A stretch of DNA of 5,504 bases from an uncultured Bacteroidota bacterium (GTDB taxonomy: Bacteria > Bacteroidota > Bacteroidia > Chitinophagales > Chitinophagaceae): contig CAMLGP010000249.1 in assembly GCA_946479535.1 (NCBI GenBank), positions 1-5,504 of the forward strand. Reading direction: 5' to 3'. Below, piece after piece: positions 1-5,504 of this stretch (its first letter is position 1; every line of letters begins with the position of its first letter). The translations under genes and the position numbers were made by a program. The notes under the pieces are model-generated. The model had not been told where the DNA came from. It made no database searches and worked only from the letters and a program-made list of their open reading frames with translations.

Positions 1-1
1 T

Positions 2-682
2 CAAACCAATGATAGTGGCGTAAACCGGTTCCTTGGCCTTATACCAGGAGCCATTAACGGCCTTATCTACATCATTATGATATCCGCATTGTTACTTGCC
101 TTACCACTGCGGGATAATATTACGGAACAAACAAGGAACAGCAAATTTGCCGGACCGCTGGCAATGAAAGCAGAATGGGTGAATCGTAAACTGGCACCCG
201 TATTTGATGGGGCAGTAAGGCAAACCATGAATAGCCTTACCGTGCACCCTTCTTCTCATGAGAAGGTTCCACTTTCCTTTAAATACGATAAAGCTGAAGT
301 ACGTCCTTTCCTGGAAATGCAAATGCTGGAAATGGTAAATAAGGAAAGAGCAAAGGCAGGATTGAAACCTTTGAAAGCTGATCCGGAACTTACGGTAGTA
401 GCACGCAAGCATTCCCAGGATATGTTTGTGCGGGGTTATTTTGCGCATGAAAATCCCGAAGGACAAAGTCCCTTTGACCGCATGAAGGCTGCCAATGTAA
501 AATTCAAAGCAGCTGGTGAAAACCTGGCGCTTGCCCAAACCCTTGAAATAGCACATACCAATCTCATGAACTCTCCCGGCCACAGGGCCAATATTCTAAA
601 TCCTTCCTTTGGCCGCCTGGGTATCGGCATCCTGGATGGGGGTTATTATGGATTAATGATCAGCCAGGAATTCAGGGATTAA
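2..682 (+). CDS. CvpA-like membrane protein fused to a CAP/SCP (YkwD-like) domain, 5' end cut off
   Basis: The reading frame is open to the left edge, so this is the C-terminal 226 codons of a longer gene; the ATG at 77 lies inside it and is probably not the start. Residues about 9-36 of the fragment (RFLGLIPGAINGLIYIIMIS and on) resemble the last membrane helix of CvpA-family proteins. A linker of roughly 65 residues follows, then a CAP domain from about nt 317 to the stop. The CAP signature is clear: HSQDM (His137 of the fragment), YFAH (His149), GENLA (Glu173) and NSPGHRANIL (His194), the His/Glu set that lines the CAP cavity and can bind a metal. The helix should place the CAP domain outside the cytoplasm. 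Bacterial CAP proteins are mostly uncharacterised; roles in envelope or matrix biology are proposed. CvpA proteins were first linked to colicin V production. The fusion is seen directly, the function is inferred. A 46-bp palindrome lies 55 nt after the stop. Confidence 0.88.
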   Translation, partial: QTNDSGVNRFLGLIPGAINGLIYIIMISALLLALPLRDNITEQTRNSKFAGPLAMKAEWVNRKLAPVFDGAVRQTMNSLTVHPSSHEKVPLSFKYDKAEVRPFLEMQMLEMVNKERAKAGLKPLKADPELTVVARKHSQDMFVRGYFAHENPEGQSPFDRMKAANVKFKAAGENLALAQTLEIAHTNLMNSPGHRANILNPSFGRLGIGILDGGYYGLMISQEFRD

Positions 683-737
683 TACAAGGATTCGCTAAAA
701 GTGTAGAAAACTTTCACCAAAAATATTTAAACCTAAT

Positions 738-783
738 AGCTAAAGGCTAACAGCTAATAGCTATTAGCTGTTAGCCTTTAGCT
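738..783. repeat. Perfect 46-bp palindrome with 7-nt periodicity
   Basis: Two 23-nt arms are exact reverse complements and meet with no spacer between 760 and 761. The sequence also has a 7-nt period: consecutive heptamers start at 738, 745, 752, 759, 766 and 773, each beginning AGCT, GGCT or AGCC, and a final AGCT ends at 783. A one-mismatch heptamer (ACCTAAT) at 731-737 extends the period to the left. In RNA it would fold into a long hairpin after the CAP gene. No T-run follows on the plus strand, so it is not a textbook rho-independent terminator. It could still protect mRNA ends or separate the CAP gene from the lipoprotein gene. A dispersed intergenic repeat is the main alternative. Confidence 0.9.
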
Positions 784-821
784 GGTATGATCCTTGAATT
801 TATACTTATAAAGAAAATCGT

Positions 822-995
822 ATGAATTCTAAAGTTCCCTTCGTGCTTTTTTTCCTGTATGTGAATCTGCTTTTCCTTAGCAGTTGTGGTGTAGTGGAAA
901 CAATCTTTAAAGCAGGAATGTGGTGGGCATTCTTCCTGGTAGGTCTTGTTGTAGTGCTGGTATTATGGGTTGCATTCAAAGCCAGAAAGAAATAA
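822..995 (+). CDS. Small lipoprotein with one C-terminal membrane helix
   Basis: An ATG at 822 opens a 57-codon frame ending in TAA at 993-995. Residues 5-19 are strongly hydrophobic and run into a lipobox, LSSC, with Cys22 as the expected lipidated residue followed by Gly23. After a short spacer (VVETIFKAG) comes a second hydrophobic stretch at about residues 33-52, then a basic tail, KARKK. If processed, the mature peptide would be 36 residues, lipid-anchored at one end and spanning the membrane, with the basic tail predicted to be cytoplasmic. The FKAG motif followed by a tryptophan/glycine-containing helix resembles a common small Bacteroidota family of unknown function, which I recall sometimes carrying an unreliable phosphatidate cytidylyltransferase label; no such enzyme could fit in 57 residues. 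The neighbouring minus-strand gene converges, with 32 bp between the stops. No Shine-Dalgarno sequence is visible, which is usual in Bacteroidota. Confidence 0.75.
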   Translation: MNSKVPFVLFFLYVNLLFLSSCGVVETIFKAGMWWAFFLVGLVVVLVLWVAFKARKK

Positions 996-1027
996 TCAAG
1001 CTCTTATGGGATTAGGTGTGGGATCTA

Positions 1028-2080
1028 TTACGGCATTAGCACCATCGACACAATATACAGTTGCAAGCCGGCTGCAATAGCCGCTTCTGCACTGATCTTC
1101 TCTTTTTTCATTAAAGGAGAACCGCTGCAATTGAGGCAGCCAAAGGTGACGCCTATTTTTTTGAAGTCTATATTACCTTTCTTCTCCGGAACCACCATTA
1201 ATCCAAACTCGGAGGATGATCCAAAGAAATTAAAATCCATTTCATTGATGCGAAGCATTTCGGCCATGCGCATACCAGTGGAAAGGCCACTATAACTTCT
1301 CCAGCTATTTAATGCCATGGATTGATCAAAATCTGAAGAGCCTTTAGGCCGTAGTCCTCCGCCGATCATCAGAAAGGAAATAACTCTGCCCTGTTCTTGA
1401 TCCTCCCAGATAAAAATAGCCTGCCTTGGTGTATTGGGAAATAATACGGAACACCGGCTTGAGTCCTGCTGACTGAAAAAAAACATATCTCTTCTTACAT
1501 TGGCTGCGCCAAATAAGGCCACCAGGTTTTCATGTGAATCAAACAGCAACAGATCCTCTGCGAAGCGAACGGAATTGGCGGTAGGCACCGGTTTTTTCTC
1601 CAGTACTATTTTGTAGACCTTGATATCATCTTTGATCTCTTCCTTTGTATTGATGGTCATATCTTCTTTCTGGAAAAAGGTTGAAGTATCCCTGAATGTG
1701 CTATCATAACGGAAAAGGCTGTCGGCTTTTGGATTGCCTCCAATGAAGCCTTTTGCTTTGAATTGGTATAACACGCGGTAGAATTCTTCATAGGAAGATG
1801 TCTGAAAGATGGAGCCTGTTATTTTTCCTCTGCGGAAACCCGATACGAATCGCATAATGGTATCAGTTGGGTTCTTCTTATTATTATAAAAGAATTCATT
1901 GGTAACGGCACCTTCTTCCACATTCCGGGCGGTTTGGGCAAAATTCAGCTTTGACATATATCCGCTGAGTTTCTTATCAGAAAGGGAAGTGATATTGATC
2001 AGATCATCAGTTGTAATGATCTGGCTGTTGGCTGAAACGCAGGATGCGATCAGCAATAGGGATAGTAGCTTTTTCATCAT
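1028..2080 (-). CDS. Secreted protein of unknown function, 350 aa
   Basis: I do not recognise a family. The N-terminus (MMKKLLSLLLIASCVSANSQ) is a Sec signal peptide with likely cleavage after Ala17 or Ser19. Cys14 lies inside it, but the context is not a convincing lipobox. The rest is a mixed alpha/beta-type sequence with many Phe residues (FFQKED, MFFFSQQDSSRC, FNFFGSSSEFG) and no long disorder. Near the C-terminus there is a CxxC pair (CLNC, Cys315 and Cys318), then a 20-residue hydrophobic end (about 329-349, AEAAIAAGLQLYIVSMVLMP) that could be a membrane anchor or a buried helix. Start: two consecutive ATGs at 2080 and 2077 fit equally well, and there is no Shine-Dalgarno sequence to decide between them. 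The strong terminator at 2171-2196 separates it from the upstream minus-strand gene, so it is probably transcribed from its own promoter in 2081-2170, where I see no clear consensus. It probably acts in the periplasm or outer envelope. Confidence 0.8.
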   Translation of the reverse strand: MMKKLLSLLLIASCVSANSQIITTDDLINITSLSDKKLSGYMSKLNFAQTARNVEEGAVTNEFFYNNKKNPTDTIMRFVSGFRRGKITGSIFQTSSYEEFYRVLYQFKAKGFIGGNPKADSLFRYDSTFRDTSTFFQKEDMTINTKEEIKDDIKVYKIVLEKKPVPTANSVRFAEDLLLFDSHENLVALFGAANVRRDMFFFSQQDSSRCSVLFPNTPRQAIFIWEDQEQGRVISFLMIGGGLRPKGSSDFDQSMALNSWRSYSGLSTGMRMAEMLRINEMDFNFFGSSSEFGLMVVPEKKGNIDFKKIGVTFGCLNCSGSPLMKKEKISAEAAIAAGLQLYIVSMVLMP

Positions 2081-2170
2081 AGGAGATCAAATGGTTCAAC
2101 ATCTCAATAGTAGTGCCGGGACAAGTACAGAACTAACGGGATATTGGGTTCGGTTGCTCTTAAAGATAAT

Positions 2171-2196
2171 AAAAACCCCTAATGAAAGGGGTTTTT
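2171..2196 (-). terminator. Rho-independent terminator, symmetrical
   Basis: A 10-bp perfect stem (AAAAACCCCT / AGGGGTTTTT) encloses a 6-nt loop, AATGAA. Read on the minus strand, it starts 23 nt after the stop of the DUF6600-like gene and its T-run continues into TTATTATC, so it should end that transcript before the 350-aa gene. The stem carries A-runs on one side and T-runs on the other and would also work on plus-strand transcripts, possibly stopping antisense reading into the DUF6600-like gene. Confidence 0.88.
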
Positions 2197-2218
2197 ATTT
2201 ATTGTGTGAGAATCGATT

Positions 2219-3739
2219 TTATCTTCCTCTGTGGCCATGGCCTCCGCCATTATTACCACCTCCGCCACCGCCGTTATTGTCGTTCCTGCGTTCAAACTGA
2301 CGTCCTCCACCACCCTGCGACTGACTTCCACCGCGCGGTTCAAAACTCCTCTGTTGTTGTTGAGGCTGTTCAACACGGCGTTGCTCAAACTGGCGACTCT
2401 GAGGCTGTTCAATCCTGCGAGGCTGTTCCCTCTGCCGGGGTTGCTCCATTTGCCTGGGCTGTTCTATCTGGCGACCACTGTTCCCCCGATCAAATACTTC
2501 CCTACGCTGCATCCTGCGTTCACCAGGCTGTGTTTCCGTATTCCTTCTTTCAATAGGGCTGTTGGCTCCCGGATTATCATTACGCTGGAAGATATTCCTA
2601 TCCCTGTTTCCACCATTACCAGGGTTATTGCCATTATCCCGATTTCTTCCTCCCCTGGAAGGACTTGTTTCACCTACCTCATTATTGTTATTACGAGGTT
2701 CAAACTGGCGATTAGGCCTTTCAGGTCGGGTATTGCCATTGTTATTACCATTATTTTGTGGTTCAGCCCTGTCGCGGGTAATTACATTGTTACGACGGCC
2801 ACTGATCCCATTTCCATTATCATTATTACGGAAACGACGCTCATCATTATTATTTGGATTATTACGATCAAATCCGCGATTGTTGATCGTTCCCTGACGT
2901 TGAGGAAGATTGTTTCCATTAGCACGACTTATATCACCACGGCCATTTCTATCATACTGCTGTACCCTGCGTGGCTGAAAGCTCCTGTTATTATCCCTTT
3001 GTACATTAGGACGATAAACAGCAACTTCATTACCTCTTACCCTTGCCCTGCCGGGATCCCGTGCATCACGGAAACGAACTGAATTGATCCTTCCTGCATA
3101 ACGTTCTGCATCCCTGCGACCAGGACCTGTACGGAATACATTGCGGTTATAATTAAAATTATTGATGATCGTTGTCTGATGAATGATGGTTACATTATTT
3201 CTGCGCGGTACGCAATAATCATAGATGCGTGGAGAAGTAATATAACGGCGTGGAGCAAAGGACCAGTAATCATCCGGACAGCTATAGCCACCAATGTTGA
3301 AGCCAATACTGATGTTGATACCAGGACGTATAGGAGCCCAGCCATAATAATCACCACCATCTCTCCAGGCAACCCAGGCAGGAGACCATTCATAACCGGG
3401 AACCCAGATCCAGCCATAGTAAGGATCTTCCATCCAGCGGCCATAATGGAATGGCGCCCATCCCCAGTCATAATCGGATACCCACATCCAATCATACTCA
3501 TCAGACCATACCCAGTGGCCATTGGTGCTGTAGGGTCGAAAATCCGGACCAGCATCGGGTATCCATACATAACCGTATTCTGGATAATCGATCCAGCGGC
3601 CATAAGGATCCAATTCATCATAGAAAGTTTGATAATTAATACTGATGCCGGCGCGGACCTGCGCGCTCGCAGTATTTTTAAACGAAGCTAACAGCATTAT
3701 GGAGAATGCCAGGGCGGTCAATGACAACAAGCGCTTCAT
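2219..3739 (-). CDS. DUF6600-like secreted protein with Trp/Tyr-rich repeats and an Asn/Arg/Gln-rich tail
   Basis: The 506-residue product starts with a Sec signal peptide (residues 1-26, cleavage after ASA). Residues about 36-139 form an aromatic-rich repeat domain of the DUF6600 type: YDELDPYGRW, YGYVWIP, GHWVWSDEYDWMWVSDYDWGWAPFHYGRW split over 74-102, YGWIWVPGYEWSPAWVAWR split over 108-126, then YGWAP. Successive YG-W-W-P units about 20-30 residues apart suggest repeated short beta strands. Cys154 and Cys176 could form a disulphide. From about residue 230 to the end the chain is low-complexity and basic: Asn/Arg-rich, then EQPR-type repeats (425-463), then Gly/Asn-rich ending HGHRGR. DUF6600 proteins have no established function that I know. 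An extracellular or outer-membrane-associated structural or binding role is an inference from the signal peptide and composition. The ATG at 3737-3739 directly precedes the signal peptide and is secure. A terminator follows the stop. Confidence 0.85.
   Translation of the reverse strand: MKRLLSLTALAFSIMLLASFKNTASAQVRAGISINYQTFYDELDPYGRWIDYPEYGYVWIPDAGPDFRPYSTNGHWVWSDEYDWMWVSDYDWGWAPFHYGRWMEDPYYGWIWVPGYEWSPAWVAWRDGGDYYGWAPIRPGINISIGFNIGGYSCPDDYWSFAPRRYITSPRIYDYCVPRRNNVTIIHQTTIINNFNYNRNVFRTGPGRRDAERYAGRINSVRFRDARDPGRARVRGNEVAVYRPNVQRDNNRSFQPRRVQQYDRNGRGDISRANGNNLPQRQGTINNRGFDRNNPNNNDERRFRNNDNGNGISGRRNNVITRDRAEPQNNGNNNGNTRPERPNRQFEPRNNNNEVGETSPSRGGRNRDNGNNPGNGGNRDRNIFQRNDNPGANSPIERRNTETQPGERRMQRREVFDRGNSGRQIEQPRQMEQPRQREQPRRIEQPQSRQFEQRRVEQPQQQQRSFEPRGGSQSQGGGGRQFERRNDNNGGGGGGNNGGGHGHRGR
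2351..2467 (-). repeat. In-gene degenerate tandem repeat encoding EQPR-type hexads
   Basis: Residues about 425-463 of the DUF6600-like protein read IEQPRQ, MEQPRQ, REQPRR, IEQPQ, then FEQRR, VEQPQ and a Gln run. At DNA level the plus strand shows recurring GGCTGTTC and related GGTTGCTC cores. The units are close enough to have arisen by duplication or replication slippage, and the 39-codon stretch could vary in length between strains. The repeat is seen directly; length variation is inferred. Confidence 0.7.
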
Positions 3740-3994
3740 GTGGAATAATTTTATTTGTTTTCAAAAGCAAGTCTCTTCATGCGGCAACGTCTCAGTTTAT
3801 TTCACGGGACCGTGATTTATTCCGGGAATATGCCGTGGTTCGGCTAACGATGAAAAGAACTTGTAACACAAAAATGAGCCATTTTCATGCCTGTTAGTTG
3901 CATCAAACTGTTAGAAAGCATATTGTTATGAAAACTTTTTGCCAATTTTTTTAACAGAAACGGTCTTAACTTTAAACTCCTAAAAACACTATTT
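3740..3994. promoter_or_regulatory. Divergent intergenic region with three short inverted repeats
   Basis: These 255 bp separate the divergent starts of the DUF6600-like gene and the hydrolase gene and must hold both promoters. Three compact perfect inverted repeats occur: TCACGG-GA-CCGTGA at 3802-3815, TATTCC-G-GGAATA at 3818-3830 and AAAATG-AGC-CATTTT at 3871-3885. A direct repeat, CTGTTAG, occurs at 3891-3897 and 3908-3914, 17 nt apart. The first two inverted repeats are only 2 bp apart and could be operators, but each has just 6-bp arms, so chance is possible. For the minus-strand gene the best -7-like match is TGCTTTTG (plus positions 3762-3769), which is weak. I see no credible gene here. 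Confidence 0.45.
3938..3974 (+). promoter_or_regulatory. Candidate Bacteroidota-type promoter for the hydrolase gene
   Basis: TTTG at 3938-3941 and TAACTTTA at 3967-3974 resemble the Bacteroidota -33 (TTTG) and -7 (TAnnTTTG) elements; the -7 element matches 5 of its 6 fixed positions. The 25-nt spacing is longer than the usual 17-23. The position would give a short leader before the ATG at 3995. It is a pattern match only. Confidence 0.35.
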
Positions 3995-4846
3995 ATGGAC
4001 CAGCGTATTATTAACCTCTATGATGAATATACCCACAAGCCATTAACCCGCGGAGAGTTCCTGCGCCGCCTGACAATGATCACAGGAAGCACTGCCACAG
4101 CAATGGCTGTACTTCCATTAATAGAATCTAATTATGCACATGCGGCGGTAACTTCAGATCAGGACCTGTTTACAGAAAGGATCAGTTATCCCGGTGTACA
4201 GGGGGAAATGCAGGCTTATGTGGCGCGTCCAAAAGAAGAGAAAAAATATCCCACAGTAATCGTGATCCATGAGAACCGTGGATTGACTCCGCATATTGAG
4301 GATGTAACACGGCGTGCTGCAGCAGCAGGCTATCTGGCCATTGCACCGAATGCTTTGGCTCCGATAGGGGGTAATCCTTCCGATGAAGATGAGGCAAGAC
4401 AAAAATTTACAACACTGAAAGCAGAAGATAATCTGGCAAACTTCATCAAGGTATTTGATTATTTACCCAGCCGTAAAGATTCAAATGGCAAATATGGTTG
4501 CGTAGGCTTCTGCTGGGGTGGCGCTATGTCTAACAATCTTGCTGTAAACGTACCTCAACTCAAAGCTGCTGTAGCTTTTTATGGAAGACAGCCCAAAGCA
4601 GAAGATGTTGGCAAAATAAAAGCAGCTCTCCAGTTACATTATGCAGGCCTGGATGAGGGAGTGAACGCAGGCATCCCGGCTTTTGAAGAAGCACTGAAAA
4701 AGAATAATATCACTTACGAAAAATACATGTATGAAGGAGTGAACCACGCCTTCCATAATGATACATCCACTGCACGCTATAATGAAGCAGCTGCCAAACT
4801 TGCCTGGTCAAGGACGCTGGAGTTTTTCAAAAAATATTTGGCATAA
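3995..4846 (+). CDS. Exported dienelactone hydrolase family protein (YghX-like alpha/beta hydrolase)
   Basis: This is a 283-residue alpha/beta hydrolase of the dienelactone hydrolase family. Visible active-site elements are HENRG (Glu93, matching the family Glu beside the oxyanion region), the nucleophile elbow GFCWGG (Cys173), Asp220 in AGLDEG and His251 in GVNHAFHN, so the Cys-Asp-His triad is complete. Classical members open the lactone ring of dienelactone in chloroaromatic breakdown; the substrate here is unknown and need not be that. Residues 1-51 precede the catalytic domain: a hydrophilic lead, then RGEFLRRLTMITGSTATAMA and ANNYA-type residues ending at AHAA. Paired arginines (24-25) before a hydrophobic stretch suggest Tat export, consistent with the YghX-like subgroup, which carries a similar N-terminus. 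The length is typical of that subgroup. A candidate promoter lies just upstream, and the J-domain gene begins 8 bp after the stop, so co-transcription is likely. Confidence 0.92.
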   Translation: MDQRIINLYDEYTHKPLTRGEFLRRLTMITGSTATAMAVLPLIESNYAHAAVTSDQDLFTERISYPGVQGEMQAYVARPKEEKKYPTVIVIHENRGLTPHIEDVTRRAAAAGYLAIAPNALAPIGGNPSDEDEARQKFTTLKAEDNLANFIKVFDYLPSRKDSNGKYGCVGFCWGGAMSNNLAVNVPQLKAAVAFYGRQPKAEDVGKIKAALQLHYAGLDEGVNAGIPAFEEALKKNNITYEKYMYEGVNHAFHNDTSTARYNEAAAKLAWSRTLEFFKKYLA

Positions 4847-4854
4847 AGACGCAG

Positions 4855-5504
4855 GTGTATCTAAAGGATTATTATAGCGTACTGGAGTTAACACCATCTG
4901 CCAGTCTGGAGGAAATTAAAAAAGCCTACCGCAGGCTGGCGCTTGTTTATCATCCAGACAAGAATGGTAATGATCCTTATGCCGTTGCGCAATTCACGGA
5001 AATAAAGGAAGCCTATGAGACTTTAACCCACCCTGCTAAAAAAGATCTTTATCTGCAACAGCGCTGGTATGCGCAAAGCATTGGGCAAAGAAGGAAACAG
5101 GAAATCATTACACCAGTTACCGTATTGAAGCAATTACTGGAACTGGATAAATATACCAGTCGCCTGGATGTGCATAGAATGGACAAAGAAGGTTTGTACC
5201 AATACCTGGTTTCCCTCCTTAGTGATTCAACCATACTTACCCTAAATTCCTTTCAGGAAGAATCAGTAAATAAGGAGATCATTCTGACAGCCATAAAGAC
5301 GGCGCATTTTCTTACTTTGAACAACGCAAAAGATCTTGCTGAAAGGTTGAAGAAGATTGCAGAAGGAAATACAGCACTTACCAATACAATCGATGAGTTT
5401 ATAAATCGTGAGGCCCGGAATGAATACTGGGAAAAAAGAAGGGTATGGATTATTATAATTATCGTAATAGTCTTATGCCTGGGAATTTATTTTGCCACTA
5501 AGGA
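4855..5504 (+). CDS. J-domain (DnaJ-like) protein with a membrane helix, 3' end cut off
   Basis: The frame starts at GTG 4855, only 8 bp after the hydrolase stop, and runs off the right edge after 216 codons. I chose GTG because the protein then begins (M)YLKDYYSVLEL, exactly where J-domains normally begin, and no ATG occurs in frame nearby. The J-domain spans residues about 4-66: DYYSVLEL, the helix II stretch EEIKKAYRRLALVY, the HPD motif at 33-35 that stimulates Hsp70 ATPase activity, and FTEIKEAYETLTHPAKKDLY. There is no Gly/Phe-rich region or zinc finger before the cut, so it is not a classical DnaJ. Residues about 70-195 are a mostly helical, charged region without a family I recognise. 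A strongly hydrophobic segment (WIIIIIVIVLCLGIYF, from residue 198) follows the basic KRR and should anchor the protein with the J-domain in the cytoplasm. The likely role is recruiting DnaK to the membrane; the client is unknown. Confidence 0.9.
   Translation, partial: MYLKDYYSVLELTPSASLEEIKKAYRRLALVYHPDKNGNDPYAVAQFTEIKEAYETLTHPAKKDLYLQQRWYAQSIGQRRKQEIITPVTVLKQLLELDKYTSRLDVHRMDKEGLYQYLVSLLSDSTILTLNSFQEESVNKEIILTAIKTAHFLTLNNAKDLAERLKKIAEGNTALTNTIDEFINREARNEYWEKRRVWIIIIIVIVLCLGIYFATK

Noticed and set aside
101..583. A 160-codon minus-strand frame opposite the CAP gene
   Set aside because: The plus strand carries an intact CAP signature over the same bases; the antisense product is Phe/Cys/His-rich with no known feature.
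738..783. Calling the palindrome a rho-independent terminator
   Set aside because: The stem is AT-balanced rather than GC-rich and no T-run follows on the plus strand. It is kept as a repeat with unknown role.
685..796. A 7-bp inverted repeat (CAAGGAT at 685-691, ATCCTTG at 790-796) flanking the 46-bp palindrome, considered as ends of a miniature mobile element
   Set aside because: Seven bases at this distance is expected by chance, and no target-site duplication was seen.
2231..3082. A 283-codon open frame on the plus strand, antisense to the DUF6600-like gene
   Set aside because: It mirrors the Asn/Arg/Gln-rich tail: Asn codons AAT/AAC read as ATT/GTT on the other strand, giving an Ile/Val/Thr-rich translation with few stops. 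It has no signal peptide or domain, and other plus-strand frames here are also unusually open for the same reason.
3179..3691. A 170-codon plus-strand frame opposite the aromatic-repeat region
   Set aside because: The opposite strand encodes a clear signal peptide and DUF6600-like repeats. The antisense translation is Ile/Pro-rich with no recognisable feature.
3706..3897. A 63-codon plus-strand frame in the divergent intergenic region
   Set aside because: It starts inside the signal-peptide codons of the minus-strand gene, would cover that gene's promoter, and shows no signal peptide, helix or familiar motif.
5049..5234. A 61-codon minus-strand frame opposite the J-domain gene
   Set aside because: It is a shadow of the real J-domain reading frame and has no supporting feature.

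Overview
The window looks like an ordinary chromosomal stretch from a Bacteroidota genome, most likely of the Chitinophagaceae/Sphingobacteriia type. This rests on several signs: moderately AT-rich DNA, start codons without Shine-Dalgarno sequences, a small Bacteroidota-style lipoprotein, a DUF6600-type secreted protein with an Asn/Arg/Gln-rich tail, and a TTTG/TAnnTTTG-like promoter candidate. The lineage is inferred from protein style, as there is no marker gene here.

Layout from left to right: (1) the 3' part of a plus-strand gene fusing a CvpA-like membrane segment to a CAP/SCP (YkwD-like) extracellular domain, entering from the left edge and ending at 682; (2) a 139-bp gap holding a perfect 46-bp palindrome (738-783) built on a 7-nt period; (3) a 57-codon lipoprotein/membrane peptide gene on plus (822-995); (4) a convergent minus-strand gene for a 350-aa secreted protein of unknown function (1028-2080); (5) a strong bidirectional rho-independent terminator (2171-2196); (6) a minus-strand gene for a 506-aa DUF6600-like secreted protein with a long low-complexity tail (2219-3739); (7) a 255-bp divergent regulatory region with three short inverted repeats; (8) a plus-strand gene for an exported dienelactone-hydrolase-family enzyme (3995-4846); (9) 8 bp later, the start of a J-domain protein with a GTG start and a membrane helix, running off the right edge (4855-5504).

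Most of the products appear to act at or beyond the cytoplasmic membrane: a membrane-anchored CAP domain, a lipoprotein, two Sec-type exported proteins and one probably Tat-exported hydrolase. Only the hydrolase and J-domain genes are spaced like an operon. Nothing shows a shared pathway, and I see no defence system, mobile element, CRISPR array or RNA gene. The most unusual sequence element is the heptamer-periodic palindrome at 738-783. The most unusual proteins are the DUF6600-like protein and the two uncharacterised envelope proteins.
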